Counted from the first letter of the stretch, positions 43,733 through 54,145 are shown. The stretch: 64,000 bases of DNA from Macrocystis pyrifera (GCA_031763025.1 JASSKH010000014.1:13632022-13696021), one strand, 5' to 3'. Notes: generated by a model not told the origin, from the sequence alone. Program-made: numbers and translations.

Positions 43733-43904
43733 ATCTCGAACCAAGCACATTGCACTCCGTTACTTCTACATTCGCGAGCTGGTATCCGAGGGGAAGATTT
43801 CGACTCACTACATCTCCACAAAGGACAACCCCGCCGATAGCGGGACCAAGCATTTTGCTGAGCCGCGTTTCCAACAGCTACTGGACATCATCAGCAGCTT
43901 CTGA
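43608..43904 (+). pseudogene. Copia D RNase H C-terminal part
   Basis: The frame resumes RNase H with MKEAVFCMNMLTELG, HCDNTATLHALGN, RTKHIALRYFYIRELV and STKDNPADSGTKHF, and ends at a stop at 43902-43904. Between PIS of the upstream frame (about 43596) and this segment, the expected STxEAE catalytic stretch is missing. A deletion of roughly 50-65 bases that also changed frame is therefore the simplest reading. RNase H would be inactive. Confidence 0.8.
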
Positions 43905-44287
43905 CGTCAGTATCGTCGTCAACATCTTATGTTATTTGTTTGTGTCATCAACACTGTGTTTGTGTTTGTGTGTTTGTTTTGTGAACCTGTTATTTGTGGA
44001 AATCAGCTTGCTATTTCAATGGTCAACATTCGTCTCGAACCATTACTGGTTGAACGAGACATGTAGGATTGAAGGTTATGGTAAATTTGGTTTGTGCAGG
44101 AACGATAGCAGTACTTTTGCAAGCACATAAATGTATGCACGTAAGGCACAAAGCATTGTTAAAATTGTACTAGTAAACGCATCGAACTACTATATTGCAG
44201 GAAATGGTTTCTTGACTGTTTTCTATTTTATCACTGACTGAAATTGTTTTTCTTGGTTTTATCATCAAATTTCACATTGAGGGGGAG

Positions 44288-44774
44288 TGTTATGGAATGT
44301 TAGCACATGGCCATGTATGAGTCAATGTTCAAGTAGCACCGCTCTTGTGTCGTAGATCATATTCTATGTACCGTTTCGGCTTGTAACGTATATTATGCGG
44401 AGGAATAGCAGCCGTATCGTCCCTGCTCGTAGGACTGAGTATCGCAGCCGTATCGTCTCTGCTAGTAGGACCGAGTATCTCACTCTCTTTGGACGCTCTC
44501 TGATGTGACCTTTATCCGGATCGTGATGGTATCCTAGCTGCCTATCCATCTCTGGAAGCTGCCGTCGTCTGGACTCTTGCATTCTCTGTGGAGTACATCT
44601 GTGTGTGTTGGCCATCTAAGCGCCAGTGTTTACGTGTTATCACGTCTTCTTCTCTCTACAGCACGGGAGTATCTTACTCCCCGGGCCATCGCTAGCCCGG
44701 TGTCATATCTCGGGTAACACCGAGGACACAGCCTCTGTCTACATTGCCAGGGTACAACGCAATTATCCATAATA
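44288..44774 (+). repeat. 3' LTR of copia element D
   Basis: Preceded by the purine tract TTGAGGGGGAG (44277-44287), a classic copia polypurine primer. The end is set by the CCGGA target duplication at 44775-44779. Confidence 0.9.
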
Positions 44775-45619
44775 CCGGAGATACACCGCTCGAAATCCAA
44801 CGAGCCATAAACGAACCATCAGTTCACGCCATCTGCCCAACCGTCAATCAACCTCACCTTGACGTGGTGGCATTCTTTCCGATGATTTACGTTTCTCCGT
44901 AAGCGTGCGCTATTGTTGAAACCGTAGTTTTTCACAACTGAAAAGCTCCCGGCGGGCACTACGGCGTTGCAGATCCCATCCATCGCTGACCCAGGCAAAC
45001 GGCCATTGTTCAGAGCATGACGCACGAGCGGAGAGAGGAAAAGGCGTCATGTAAAGGTACTATTGTACTACCTGCTATCTTGGATGACGCCTACAAGCAG
45101 GACCTGTATATGGCGACATGATGGCTGTTGTCCGGTAATACGAACAGTAGAACACCGTTTACCGCAGCAACAGCAGCCCCAGCAGCTATCGAAACTGACA
45201 CAGCTACTACTGTGCAGCAGCAACCCCAGCTCAGCAGCAAAGCCCCAGCCATTGCTGATGCTTCGAGATAGCGTCGTCGTACTCAACACCGCGCTCTAAA
45301 AAAATGTACCGCCTATATAAGTACGGGGTGACGTGGTGTGGGAAAGCCGCGGACAGCAGTGGCGGCGGCAGCAGCGACAACAGCAGGGGCCTGAACCAAT
45401 CGATTATCAATGTACAGCAGCAACCATACAGGTAGCTGTCGCTGCTACGTACGCCTTGCTGTTGCTGTCACTCTTTCCGCTGCTGTCCTGTAGATGACGT
45501 GATCACTAACGGTACTGCTGTCCAACAAAACCTACACTAGTAGGACATCAATAGCCGCAGCCTATGCAACCAGAGCAACCAGCACACTTCCTGCTACCTT
45601 CAGCAGCATCCGCAGTTTT

Positions 45620-45658
<39 letters not shown>

Positions 45659-47570
45659 CTCATCATGGTAGCGGTGTTGTAGCCGCTCCTATCGCCGTGG
45701 CTGCAACACGACTGGTAGCTGTACTACGGTTGGTCTTGATGTTATCGTCAAAACGCGTGCTCGCAAGACACTCCCACTGCCAACACTTGATCAGAACGCG
45801 GTGAAACGAAAAGTACGAGAAAGCGACACCTATAACCCGCCAGGCAATGAAAGCACCCGTATAAGCCTCATAGCCGAACTCACGTTGTTGCAACATGCCG
45901 GCCGCCTTGCAGTCGCGTGTGTTGTAAGGAAAACGGACTTGGCCGTTCAGGTCGAGGCCAGTGTCTGTGTGTGCTTCCGCCGTCATGGTCGTCAAGGGCA
46001 CGAGGCCTTCCACACCACAACACCTGGCTCACAGGAGCCCAAGGGCTGAGCGTAGGATGGTCCCCACCTCAGAGAGTCCAGGGGTGTGTGCAGAGTGAAA
46101 TCCAAGTGTGCGAAATGCCGGGTGTGTGTGTGAGCGCGGGCCTTGCGGCGCGATGCCAAGCAAGTGCGGCGCGATGTCATAAGCAAACTGGGTCTCCTGA
46201 TTGGTCAATGCTAAAGCAAAAATGGGTTTCCACACATTGGGTGCGTTGCGATGCGAAGCAAATGGAGCGATATGATTGGAGAATGCTAAGCAGATCTGGC
46301 CCGGTATTCGAACAACTCGCCGCTGTCACAAGGAAAGTGATGTCATGAGTACATCTTTCAAATGGAGAGCGCAGTAGTACTCGTTCGGGGGGCATGTCTG
46401 ACGTCAAGGCCACCTTGCAACAACGCGGCCTCACCAATCGAAGCCATACTCCGTGTCTTGTCAAGCATCCTGCTTCGCACCACAGCTTGGTGTTCCCACA
46501 GGCAGGTGTTTGCGGTGACGGTCCCTAGGTCCTTCACGCCGTCCATCGTGTCTCCCTGGCGCCTCCTTCGCGCCTTGCGCTTGCGGACGCAGTCGGTGCG
46601 CGCTGCTGTGTCATGGCAAGGAGGTGGATCGAGCCGCACTCCATCAAGGCCACACACCTCGCGTCGTGCCTCATCGTCATTGGTCAACGTACTCCGAGAC
46701 TGTCAGACTATCTATGTTGATGATAGCTAATCTCCGAGCGATTTCTGTATCCCAACTCGTACTCGAATTGAGTGCATTTTATCTTCCTTCACAAACTCCA
46801 AGTGTTTTGAAAAAATGGGGACAAAAAATGTCCCCAAATGGTCCACAACTGCTGTAGTTCTGTATGTTTTTTTTTCAAAAAGGTGCCGACACCTCTACTC
46901 AGAACAGCACTCACGAAGGGCGCACAGGACGCGTGGCCATACGGAACCAATGCGTTGATAACAGATTTGGAACCCACAAACTAACTCCAGGCAGACGCAG
47001 TCAGCATGCATGCTTAGTTATTTACGCATCTTCGCTGTCCCGGTGTTACTCAACACTCGTATTTGCTCAACAAGACATCTATAGTAAGGAGTGGATGCAA
47101 GCTTTACGATAACAGCTGTTGTGTGCAGGTCCGATAGATCGTCAGCCTGTTCCTTGATTATTTATCATCCTCCAGATGACGCCACAAAACCATCCTTAGA
47201 ACCCGAGGCGAATGAACAGGGGGGCAACGTCACGGACAGGTCAAAACGTATCGGCCGTAGACCTTGGAACACGCATGCAAGGAAGGATAATCATGAAAGA
47301 CCCCTCACAAGCTGACCACGAAGACCTCCAGAATCGATCCGGTCAGGTAAGGTCCTTGTGACCCTTTGCGGTGCTACTCTAATCACCGTAACCCTCTTGG
47401 GTCTGGCAATTCCTTGCTAAATACGAGAAAGAACTCTGCTCGGCTCACGTCGGCCGTAAGGACGGCTACAAGGGACCCTTGCTTCGCGACCTCTCCACAG
47501 CGACTTCTACGCGACAGCATCGGCTCTCACTGCGAGCACCGGCTCCACAAAAAGACTAGGATCAATGGGA
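44775..47570. other. Stretch without recognised gene; short repeats
   Basis: A (CTG)n microsatellite lies at 45624-45657 and CAG-rich patches at 45160-45245. A degenerate duplication of about 85-100 bp lies at 46135-46300, with GCGGCGCGATG...AAGCAA and TTGGTCAATGCTAA/TTGGAGAATGCTAA. A short hairpin GGGGACA...TGTCCCC occurs near 46815-46836. A copy of the dispersed repeat lies at about 46317-46361. No frame has family motifs. Confidence 0.45.
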
Positions 47571-47936
47571 AAATAACAGGCAAACCGAAGCACAAAGCAC
47601 CCTCCAGGTAGCCGCAGCAGTTTGTTGTACGAGTAGCATAGATAGCCAGGTTCTCCCTACTTGTCCCCCTGGTACCTTGCTACCCTGTCTGTGCCGTCTC
47701 CGTCCTGCGTCAACCATGCCCCGCCCCTCGGCGTCAGAAATACGAAATAAGCAAAGCAGGCTCGTCATCCACCCACGTGGCACGCCACACGGCTCCTTTC
47801 ATAAGGGGCTAAAAATGGAGAGAAAAATAAGTGAAACTCACAGAGAAGGATCAAGGGCAAAAAACAAAAAGAAGACAAAGGAAGACCACATTCGAACCAG
47901 CTGCACCTGTATACCACCAGTTGGCGGAACGAGTAG

Positions 47937-48375
47937 TTTCGGGGGTCTACTGTTAACAAGACCTATGGCATACTTAAAAACCTATATATTTAGGTATTTT
48001 TACTAACAATATTTGGTCCTGTGTACTATTTTTTTTTTTTTTTTTTTTTCATCATCACTTTTACTTTCCAGCCCACTCGTAGGAGGTTTTACCCTCGACG
48101 ATCTTCTGGACAAACCGTGGTCACAGGTGTCGTCCCTTCTCCCCCCCGGTACGTGCCTTTATTTTTTATCGCGCATAGGGTTCAGCATTCCCACTGCTCG
48201 TCGATTTTCATCGAATGTAGAGCTAACTCACGCTCTCGCGCTTTCCGCTAATCAATTTTACGCAAGAAAAAGTCCCTATGAGCATGCACTCGGTGAGACT
48301 CGAACTCACGAAATTGATCTTGATAGGCTCGCGGACCACCTACCAAGCCACCGGGGACGCCGGTCCCCCGTATTA
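47937..48375. mobile_element. 105-bp MITE, copy 3, split by the SINE
   Basis: The left part (47937-48028) has GGGGGTCTACTGTTAACAAGACC and the shared core TATATTTAGGTATTTTTACT. The right terminus is interrupted after GGTCCTGTGTACTAT by the SINE tail. CCCCCGTATTA at 48365-48375, after the SINE head, fits the missing MITE end. Confidence 0.75.
48029..48363 (-). mobile_element. tRNA-derived SINE, copy 2
   Basis: This is the reverse complement of the unit at 27821-28165 with high similarity throughout. The T run at 48029-48049 is its A tail. The T-arm is a perfect 5-bp stem with a 7-base loop (48293-48309, GTGAG/CTCAC), holding the B box. The head ends near 48363. A pure A tail of 21 and a well-preserved B box suggest this copy is younger than copy 1. 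Confidence 0.85.
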
Positions 48376-48384
48376 GTACTCGTA

Positions 48385-48390
48385 TGTTGC

Positions 48391-48422
<32 letters not shown>

Positions 48423-48424
48423 TC
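48385..48424 (+). repeat. (GTT)n microsatellite
   Basis: About twelve GTT units, one interrupted by GCT, lie just right of the MITE/SINE compound. Confidence 0.9.
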
Positions 48425-49247
48425 TTCACATTATATATTTCTTTCTACCAGTTGACATCCAGCACAACCAGTGTCCGTGCCAATTCTCCAATCCTCGAGA
48501 GATACAAGTCATGTGGTCACAAAGCTACGCCACAGAGATACTACGTTGCCACGCATGCCATGCAATGCCGTGTTCTCATACTGCATACGACTACAGGCAC
48601 GACATACACATTCCATGACCTAGAGAAACAAAACGAAATAAAGAGAAAAAAAAAAACAAAGAAGAAAGACAATTCGAAAGAGAAAAATAAACAAGAAATA
48701 AATATAAGAAACGAACCATCGTACCCCCCCCCCGCAGGGATATGGTAGACACTTGAAAAAACGAGCTGGAAAAAAAAAAGGAAAAAAGAAGAAAAACGCC
48801 ACAAGTCAACAAAGTAAGACTAAGGACCAAGCAGAAAGGAAAAATAACAGGCAAACCAACGCACAAAGCATCCTCCAGGTAGCGGCAGCAGTTTATGGTA
48901 CGACTAGCACAGCCAGGGTCTCTCTGCTAGTCCGCCTGATACCTTGCTACCCTGTTTGCCGTCTCCGTCCAGCTTTCGTCGAATATCCCCGGCCTCTTGG
49001 CGTCAGACAAAAGGAAACAAGCAAAGCATGCTCGATATCCACCCACGCCACACGTCTCCTTCAGTAAGGCTTATCAATCGGAGGAAGGGAGAGAAATTAT
49101 TAATATGAAAATCACATAGGGTCAGCGCAATAAGAAGAAAATAATAGAAAATAAAAATAAACAAAATTAAAAGGAACACAAAGGAAGACCACGTTCGAAC
49201 CAGCGGCACCAGTCGATGGCACGAGTAGTATAGGCATGTTCTGCTTC

Positions 49248-49955
49248 CTAGTCCGCCCAGCACCTTGCCACCCTGTCTGCCATCTCCTTCCTACTTTCGT
49301 CCACTGCAGTTTCCCTTCTACTCCTGTTCCACCCCCTCTCCGCATTCTCTTGGTCGGGTTTTCTACCACTCCTCTTGTCCCCCCCCCTCTCCCTATTCCC
49401 TTGGACACCACCCATGGCGGATGCGTGGCGCTGCCTACTCAGCTCAGCCTCAGCCTTGTGCCACCTCACCATGAATCGTTCGGCTGCTTCGGGGATCCCC
49501 CGGTACCACTTCCCCACCTTTTTTGGAGCAGTGGACCACAGCGCGATCTCAACTCCAAACACCGAGGGGGCAAGTTCCGTTGACCCTTCGGTGGCTCGGA
49601 ACTCCCTAACTAAGGTCTTCGACTATGCATCTATGCCAAGTCTTAAAACTGTCCGCCAGGTCTCGGGTTCTCCCCACCAGACATCGTCTCGAACATCACC
49701 CGACTCGGTAGTCGATCCTTGCTTTGCCGTGCCACCTCCCCCGCGAAGAAAAGCCGCCGGTTGCGGATGGTCGTTTCGATGCTCTCGCAACGTGTCATCT
49801 TGAGGGCCTTCGCGTACGAGAGGGTGGTATGGTCAGTACGAGGTCGGCGCTGGAAGCCAATGGCTCGCAACAGGACTTAGTGGTGAGCCGTTCGAAGCTT
49901 GGCAAAGTGTTCCGCTCTGAGGGTCCACGTCACACACCCGTACAGCAGGGTCTCA
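49248..49955 (-). pseudogene. LINE ORF2 C-terminal domain (distal part of split LINE)
   Basis: Read leftward from 49955, the sequence encodes LLYG.V.W.LRAEHFAKLRTAHH, then IGFQRRPRTDHTTLSYAKALKM, ETTIRNRRLFFAGEVARQSK and SRVMFETMSGGENP. A second frame gives VGKWYRGIPEAAERFMVRWH and ends at 49248. This is the domain that follows RT in jockey-like LINEs. It continues directly from the segment at 53653 once the copia B insertion is removed. Two or more frameshifts make it a pseudogene. Confidence 0.75.
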
Positions 49956-50199
49956 TGTTCGTTTGGATCGTTCCAGCAGCGACGGTTACAAGTTGTAGAG
50001 GGTTGCGTATATCTTCGCAGGCGTTATTATGAATTATGCCGTGTGTTCACGAGGAGAGTTTGAGCACTCCGTTCTCTGCTCCGAGCTACGAGCTAGGCTC
50101 CGCTCTTTCTCCCCTCATCTGTCCTCTAATACAACGACTATAAAGCAACTCATCAGACCACGTGGTGGTCAGGGCATCCAGGCTTGGACTCTACGAACA
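49956..50199 (+). repeat. 5' LTR of copia element B
   Basis: 244 bp with TGTTCG and CGAACA ends. It lacks one 12-bp TTCTCTGCTCCG unit that is duplicated in element A's LTRs. It shares with the 3' remnant the variant CTCTTTCTCCCCTCATCTG and CATCAGACC. Confidence 0.9.
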
Positions 50200-50245
50200 C
50201 ACTAGTGAAACTTGAACGTTTGAGGTCTAGTACCAGAAGCCCACG

Positions 50246-51142
50246 ATGCCCTCGAAGGGATCGGCTCAAGAAGAGCGCGACTCTCCAAGTGACGTTGAAA
50301 CGCTGCGACGCGAGATCAAGCTGGCGATGGAGAACAGAGAGGCGTCGATGCTGAACGCCATGAGGGACATGATGGCCGAGTTCATGAGGAACAACGGCCG
50401 ATCGGAGTCCGGCAGCGCTGTGAGCAGCGCTGCTGTAGGGGAGAGCCCACAAGGGGCAGTACCCACTGCTGTAAGAGAGATTGCAACAGAAGAAGAGAAA
50501 AATTTGCGTGAGGGCGCCTCGCCAGATTTGGGAGCAACTGGACGCGGAGGAACTGCGTTGCCTGTCGAGGTTGGCCCACCGAGGGGTGAGCCAGACCAGC
50601 ACGGGAGGACAGGAGGATGGGGTGCATACCCCGGCGGTGAGTTGGGTGGTGGATTCGATCTGCCTCTATCGCACCATTTGGCCTTCAAACACACTCCTGT
50701 GCCATCGTTTAGTGAGCTAAAATCTGAGTTCAACCCCTGGACAAGAGACGCTCGGTATTACGCCAAAGGAGTTGGTTTCTTGTCTGCTTTCGTGTCGGAT
50801 CCACCACAGTACATTCCCGTAGGGAAATTAGACACCGAAAACTCGATGCTTGTCGCTAGGGGGTTTAGCCGCGAAAGTGTGCACAGGCATACACTGGCAT
50901 GGAATTTCCTGTCGACGGCCCTCAAGAGCAAGAGCGATAAAAGCATTTTGCACCGGTGTACCTCGCCGAGGCTAGCGTGGGACGCTCTCCTTGCGTGGTA
51001 CGGCCCTCAGACGACGGGGGCCAAATCAGACCTCTCCCGACGCCTGAACGGTTTTAAGATGGCGCCGGGGAGCAACCCGCTGAGGAGATGGGCAGGATCG
51101 AGGATCTTGCCGCGGAAATTCGAACAGCAGGAATGTCAGTAG
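50246..51142 (+). pseudogene. Copia B gag
   Basis: The ATG at 50246 gives a continuous gag: a charged helix (SDVETLRREIKLAMENREASM), a Ser/Gly/Ala linker, then the capsid part FNPWTRDARYYAKGVGFLS and FLSTALKSKSDKSILHRC to KSDLSRRLNGFKMAPGSNP. At about 51080 one base is missing relative to element A (GCTGAGG against GCTCGAGG), shifting the frame. The remainder is read at 51088-51762. This is the best copy for judging the family's gag start. Confidence 0.85.
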
Positions 51143-51762
51143 ACGACCACATGCTGTACACCATCTTTATTGACGCTCTGCCTGCCGAATACGAAGTGGA
51201 GGCTCGGAACCTGGCATCACGTGACAGCATCGGCCGTGATGACATCATCAAGGCTGTTCGAGAACGGCATCACCGACTTTCTGGAAACAGGAAGAAGGGG
51301 TCCAACGCTGGCCACGCAGGCCATGCTATGTACGCCGGCGGCGGCGGCGGTGGCGGTGGTCGCCGGAAAGGTGGAGGAAATGGCAAAGAAAAAGGTGGAC
51401 GACGGGGTCACGGACGAGGCGGTAGAGGCTCCAACGAGGACGGTGGTGGCTCGGCCGCGGCTGCTGGTGGCAATGGTAACGACGCCAAAGCCGCCAGCGG
51501 AAGCACTCCAATGGGCAAGTGCCATAGGTGTGGCAAGAAGGGCCATTGGAGGAGCGAGTGTACGGCGAAGCTATGCAGTCGATGCCAGGGACGCGGGCAC
51601 TCTGCCGATGCCTGTCCCATGTCCACGGATCGATGCAGTCGATGCAACGGGCTGGGGCACGCTGCTGATGTCTGCCCCTCATCGAAAGAAGAAGCTGTCA
51701 TGGCGGTGACGAGTAAGGATGGGGCAAGGGACGACGACCCGGAAAAACCAGGCGCTGATTAG
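51088..51762 (+). pseudogene. Copia B gag end and three-knuckle nucleocapsid
   Basis: MGRIEDLAAEIRTAGMSVDD through VRERHHRLSGNRKKGSN completes the capsid. A Gly-rich linker and three CCHC knuckles follow (CHRCGKKGHWRSEC, CSRCQGRGHSADAC, CSRCNGLGHAADVC). The frame ends 20 residues later where the sequence leaves the copia family (about 51743). Protease, integrase and RT fingers are absent. Gag is thus kept almost whole while pol is lost, the usual layout of a non-autonomous LTR element. Confidence 0.85.
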
Positions 51763-51870
51763 GGGCTTGATCAACCCCGGAAGATGCTATCGGCGGGAGG
51801 CCGTATCGAGCCCAAAGGTACTTCTTTTGTTCGTTTATAAAGGATAAACCACTGAGCTACTCAGTCAGCG
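51745..51870 (-). other. Foreign patch with tRNA-like boxes at the copia B pol deletion
   Basis: Between gag and RT, about 110-125 bases match neither element A nor other window sequence. On the minus strand they read TAGCTCAGTGGT (a good A box / D-arm) and, about 46 bases later, GGGCTCGATAC (a partial B box). No complete cloverleaf forms, so I treat it as a possible tRNA-derived SINE remnant or tRNA-like insertion. Confidence 0.4.
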
Positions 51871-51876
51871 CTAGCT

Positions 51877-52603
51877 ATGAAATTTCTCACGAATAACCTC
51901 GGCGAACTGACTTGGTACACTGGTTGTGCTTTCAAACGCGACTGGGGACTGGGGACATTGGAGATTACGCAGAAGGCGTTCATTGAGAGCATGCTGAATC
52001 GTTTTGGTGTTAACTCATCCTCTGATATCCCCGCGACCCCCGGTGTGGAACTAGGTCCAAGAGAGGAGGGCGAGCTTGGAGGAGACTGGCCGTACAGGGA
52101 GGCTGTGGGCAGCTTGATGTGGCTGTCGACCATGACGAGGCCGGACATCTCGAACGCTGTGCGTGCTGCGGCGCGCCACTCCCACAACCCAACGGAGAGG
52201 CACTGGAAGGCAGTTTTGAAGATTATGGCTTACCTCTACGGGACCAGGTTTATGGGATTGACTTTTGTACGGGGCTCGGGTTTGGATTTGACTGCGTATA
52301 GTGATGCTGATTATGCGGATAAGTCGAACGATAGGCGCTCGGTATCGGGGACGGTAATTACCCTAGGGGGTGCAGCCGTCAGTTGGGCAAGTAGTACGCA
52401 GAGGTGTGTTACGTAGTCGACAGCAGAAGCAGAGCATGTCGCCCTGGGTGAAGGGGTGAAGGAAGCTTTGTTTACGGGCGCGGTGTTGTCGTTTATCTGT
52501 CCAGAGCTAAGCGGATCATGTGTCCGGGTTTTCGAGGATAACCAGGGGGCCATAGCGTTGGCTGAAAACCCTCTTAGTTCTGCTCGGAGCAAGCATATCG
52601 AGA
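51877..52603 (+). pseudogene. Copia B RT tail and RNase H, truncated
   Basis: KFLTNNLGELTWYTGCAFKRD, TMTRPDISNAVRAAARHSH and YSDADYADKSNDRRSVSG match element A closely. A TAG at 52414-52416 replaces the Leu expected between CVT and STAEAE. The frame continues to VFEDNQGAIALAENP and SARSKHI, then leaves the copia sequence at about 52603 and enters inverted LINE DNA. The last third of RNase H is missing in this orientation. The catalytic YVDD lies in the deleted part. Confidence 0.85.
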
Positions 52604-53536
52604 CAATGCTTCTACAAATGCCAGACCAGAAAATCCTAGCACCACCACTCGTCATCGAAGCAGCAAGCCAGAGGTATAGGCAGACGGCCCAGTTCTTATA
52701 CCTAGGCGGCATTATCCACGAAAACGCTGACCTCTTGCTCGAAATCGACCGACGGATCGGTCTCATGCGAGTATGCCTCAAACGGTTCGGCCCGGGGCTG
52801 TATGATAGAACGACCCCCCCCCCCCCTAGCCTGAAAGTCAGAATGCGGGTAGAGGTGAATGAGATGTTCGTAGAGTCCAAGCCTGGATGCCCTGACCACC
52901 ACGTGGTCTGATGAGTTGCTTTATAGTCGTTGTATTAGAGGACAGATGAGGGGAGAAAGAGCGGAGCCTAGCTCGTAGCTCGGAGCAGAGAACGGAGCAG
53001 AGAACGGAGTGCTCAAACTCTCCTCGTGAACACACGGCATAATTCATAATAACGCCTGCGAAGATATACGCAACCCTCTACAACTTGTAACCGTCGCTGC
53101 TGGAACGATCCAAACGAACACCCTCCCTGGCTCTTCACAGCAGCGACGAGACCGAAAAGACATTCAAGACTTGCTAGGACCTAAGAACAGCCAACGACAG
53201 TCCTGCAGGAGGAAACCCGGCCACCGGGTCAAAACCCCCTGTATAACACATATACTCCAAACCATTGCAATTGAAACAACGGCCGCATTCCAGACGATGA
53301 CCATGGCCAGAAAATAAAATGCCAAGCGGTGCCCTACTCCCCCATGCCCCTCAAAGTAGCGCAGGGTTGGCGACCTGACAAATTATTCCTCGCATCACTC
53401 AAACATGGTACTCATCGAATAATGCTCATACCCCTCACTCACCCTCCAAAGGCAGATTCAACAAGAACCTACGATGAGACTTAAAAGGGGTCGCAGCAAG
53501 GGATTTCGTCAAAATATCCGCGTGCTGCTCTTCCGA
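52604..53536 (-). other. Inverted segment: LINE flank, complete LTR, 3' UTR and RNase H end
   Basis: Reading on the minus strand from 53536: the end of RNase H (EEQHADIL codons), the copia 3' UTR, the polypurine tract, a complete 256-bp LTR (53120-52865, TGTTCG/CGAACA), then LINE sequence from the target site (52864-52604). The LINE part and the LTR tail are present again in opposite orientation at 53537-53912. The segment is therefore an inverted duplication of the element's 3' end plus flanking DNA. Confidence 0.88.
52865..53120 (-). repeat. Complete LTR in inverted orientation
   Basis: 256 bp, reverse complement of the element A LTR type, with the duplicated 12-bp unit. It is followed on its right by the reverse complement of the polypurine tract. 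Confidence 0.9.
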
Positions 53537-53652
53537 AGCTACGAGCTAGGCTCCGCTCTTTCTCCCCTCATCTGTCCTCTAATACAACGACTATAAAGCA
53601 ACCCATCAGACCACGTGGTGGTCAGGGCATCCAGGCTTGGACTCTACGAACA
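53537..53652 (+). repeat. Truncated 3' LTR of copia element B
   Basis: 116 bp from AGCTACGAGCTAGG to CGAACA. It joins the inverted RNase H end at a short homology (CCGA and CTACGA) and is followed by the TCTCA target copy. Confidence 0.88.
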
Positions 53653-54145
53653 TCTCATTCACCTCTACCCGCATTCTGACTTTCAGGCTAAGGGGGGGGG
53701 TCGTTCTATCATACAGCCCCGGGCCGAACCGTTTGAGGCATACTCGCAGGAGACCGATCCGTCGGTCGATTTCGAGCAAGAGGTCAGCGTTTTCGTGGAT
53801 AATGCCGCCTAGGTATAAGAACTGGGCCGTCTGCCTATACCTCTGGCTTGCTGCGTCGATGACGAGTGGTGGTGCTAGGATTTTCTGGTCTGGCATTTGT
53901 AGAAGCGTTGTCTCTGTCTTCTTTTATGACACCGTAAGGCCTGCTGGTTCGAAGACAGTCACGATGTCTGTCATCATTTTCGCGAGTCCGTGAGCCGACT
54001 CCGAGACAATTCCTGTGTCATCGGCGTACAATATGCCCCATACAACCCTTCGCACGCACGCCACCGGCTCCTGCTCCTCCGTTCCGACTACTCCAGCATC
54101 ACTGAGTTGGAAAATGGAACAAATCCCTTGCGATGGCTTCGTCAT
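53653..54145 (-). pseudogene. LINE RT segment with YADD box (proximal part of split LINE)
   Basis: 54145-53924 encodes VWGILYADDTGIVSES and VTVFEPAGLTVS, where YADD (near 54018-54028) is the RT catalytic box. The next frame, 53896-53653, encodes FLYLGGIIHENADLLLEIDRRI and LKVRMRVEVNE, the RT thumb. Sequence upstream of about 54145 is missing, so the LINE is truncated at its 5' side. The frame is interrupted at 53652 by the copia B LTR. Confidence 0.8.

Larger units (their letters stand above)
37798..44774 (+). mobile_element. Ty1/copia retrotransposon D, nearly complete and young
   Basis: LTRs of about 487 bp begin TGTTATGGAATG at 37798 and 44288 and differ at only about five positions, indicating recent insertion. 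The flanks CCGGA (37793-37797) and CCGGA (44775-44779) are a perfect 5-bp target duplication. One reading frame runs from 39164 to 43732 with a single TAG at 41246. The order gag, knuckle, protease, integrase, RT, RNase H is that of copia. A short deletion damages RNase H. The family is distinct from A/B. Confidence 0.93.
47573..49240. repeat. Direct duplication of about 360 bp flanking a MITE/SINE insertion
   Basis: AAAATAACAGGCAAACC through AAGGAAGACCAC.TTCGAACCAGC at 47573-47920 recurs at 48840-49200. Shared landmarks include CTCCAGGTAGC.GCAGCAGTTT, CCTTGCTACCCTGT, GCCGTCTCCGTCC and GGCGTCAGA. The two are separated by the MITE-SINE compound, and a partial third copy of the CCTTGC.ACCCTGTCTGCC part lies at 49260. 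It lies directly downstream of the minus-strand LINE coding end, so it may be the LINE 3' region duplicated. Confidence 0.7.
49956..53652 (+). mobile_element. Ty1/copia element B, non-autonomous and rearranged, inserted in a LINE
   Basis: The element is bounded by TCTCA on both sides (49951-49955 and 53653-53657), a perfect 5-bp target duplication within the LINE. It has a 244-bp 5' LTR and a 3' LTR of which only 116 bp remain. Inside are gag and zinc knuckles, then a jump of about 2.6 kb of pol relative to element A, with a 110-bp foreign patch, then RT tail and most of RNase H. An inverted segment (52604-53536) follows, made of LINE flank, LTR and 3' UTR. It belongs to the same family as element A. 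Confidence 0.9.
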
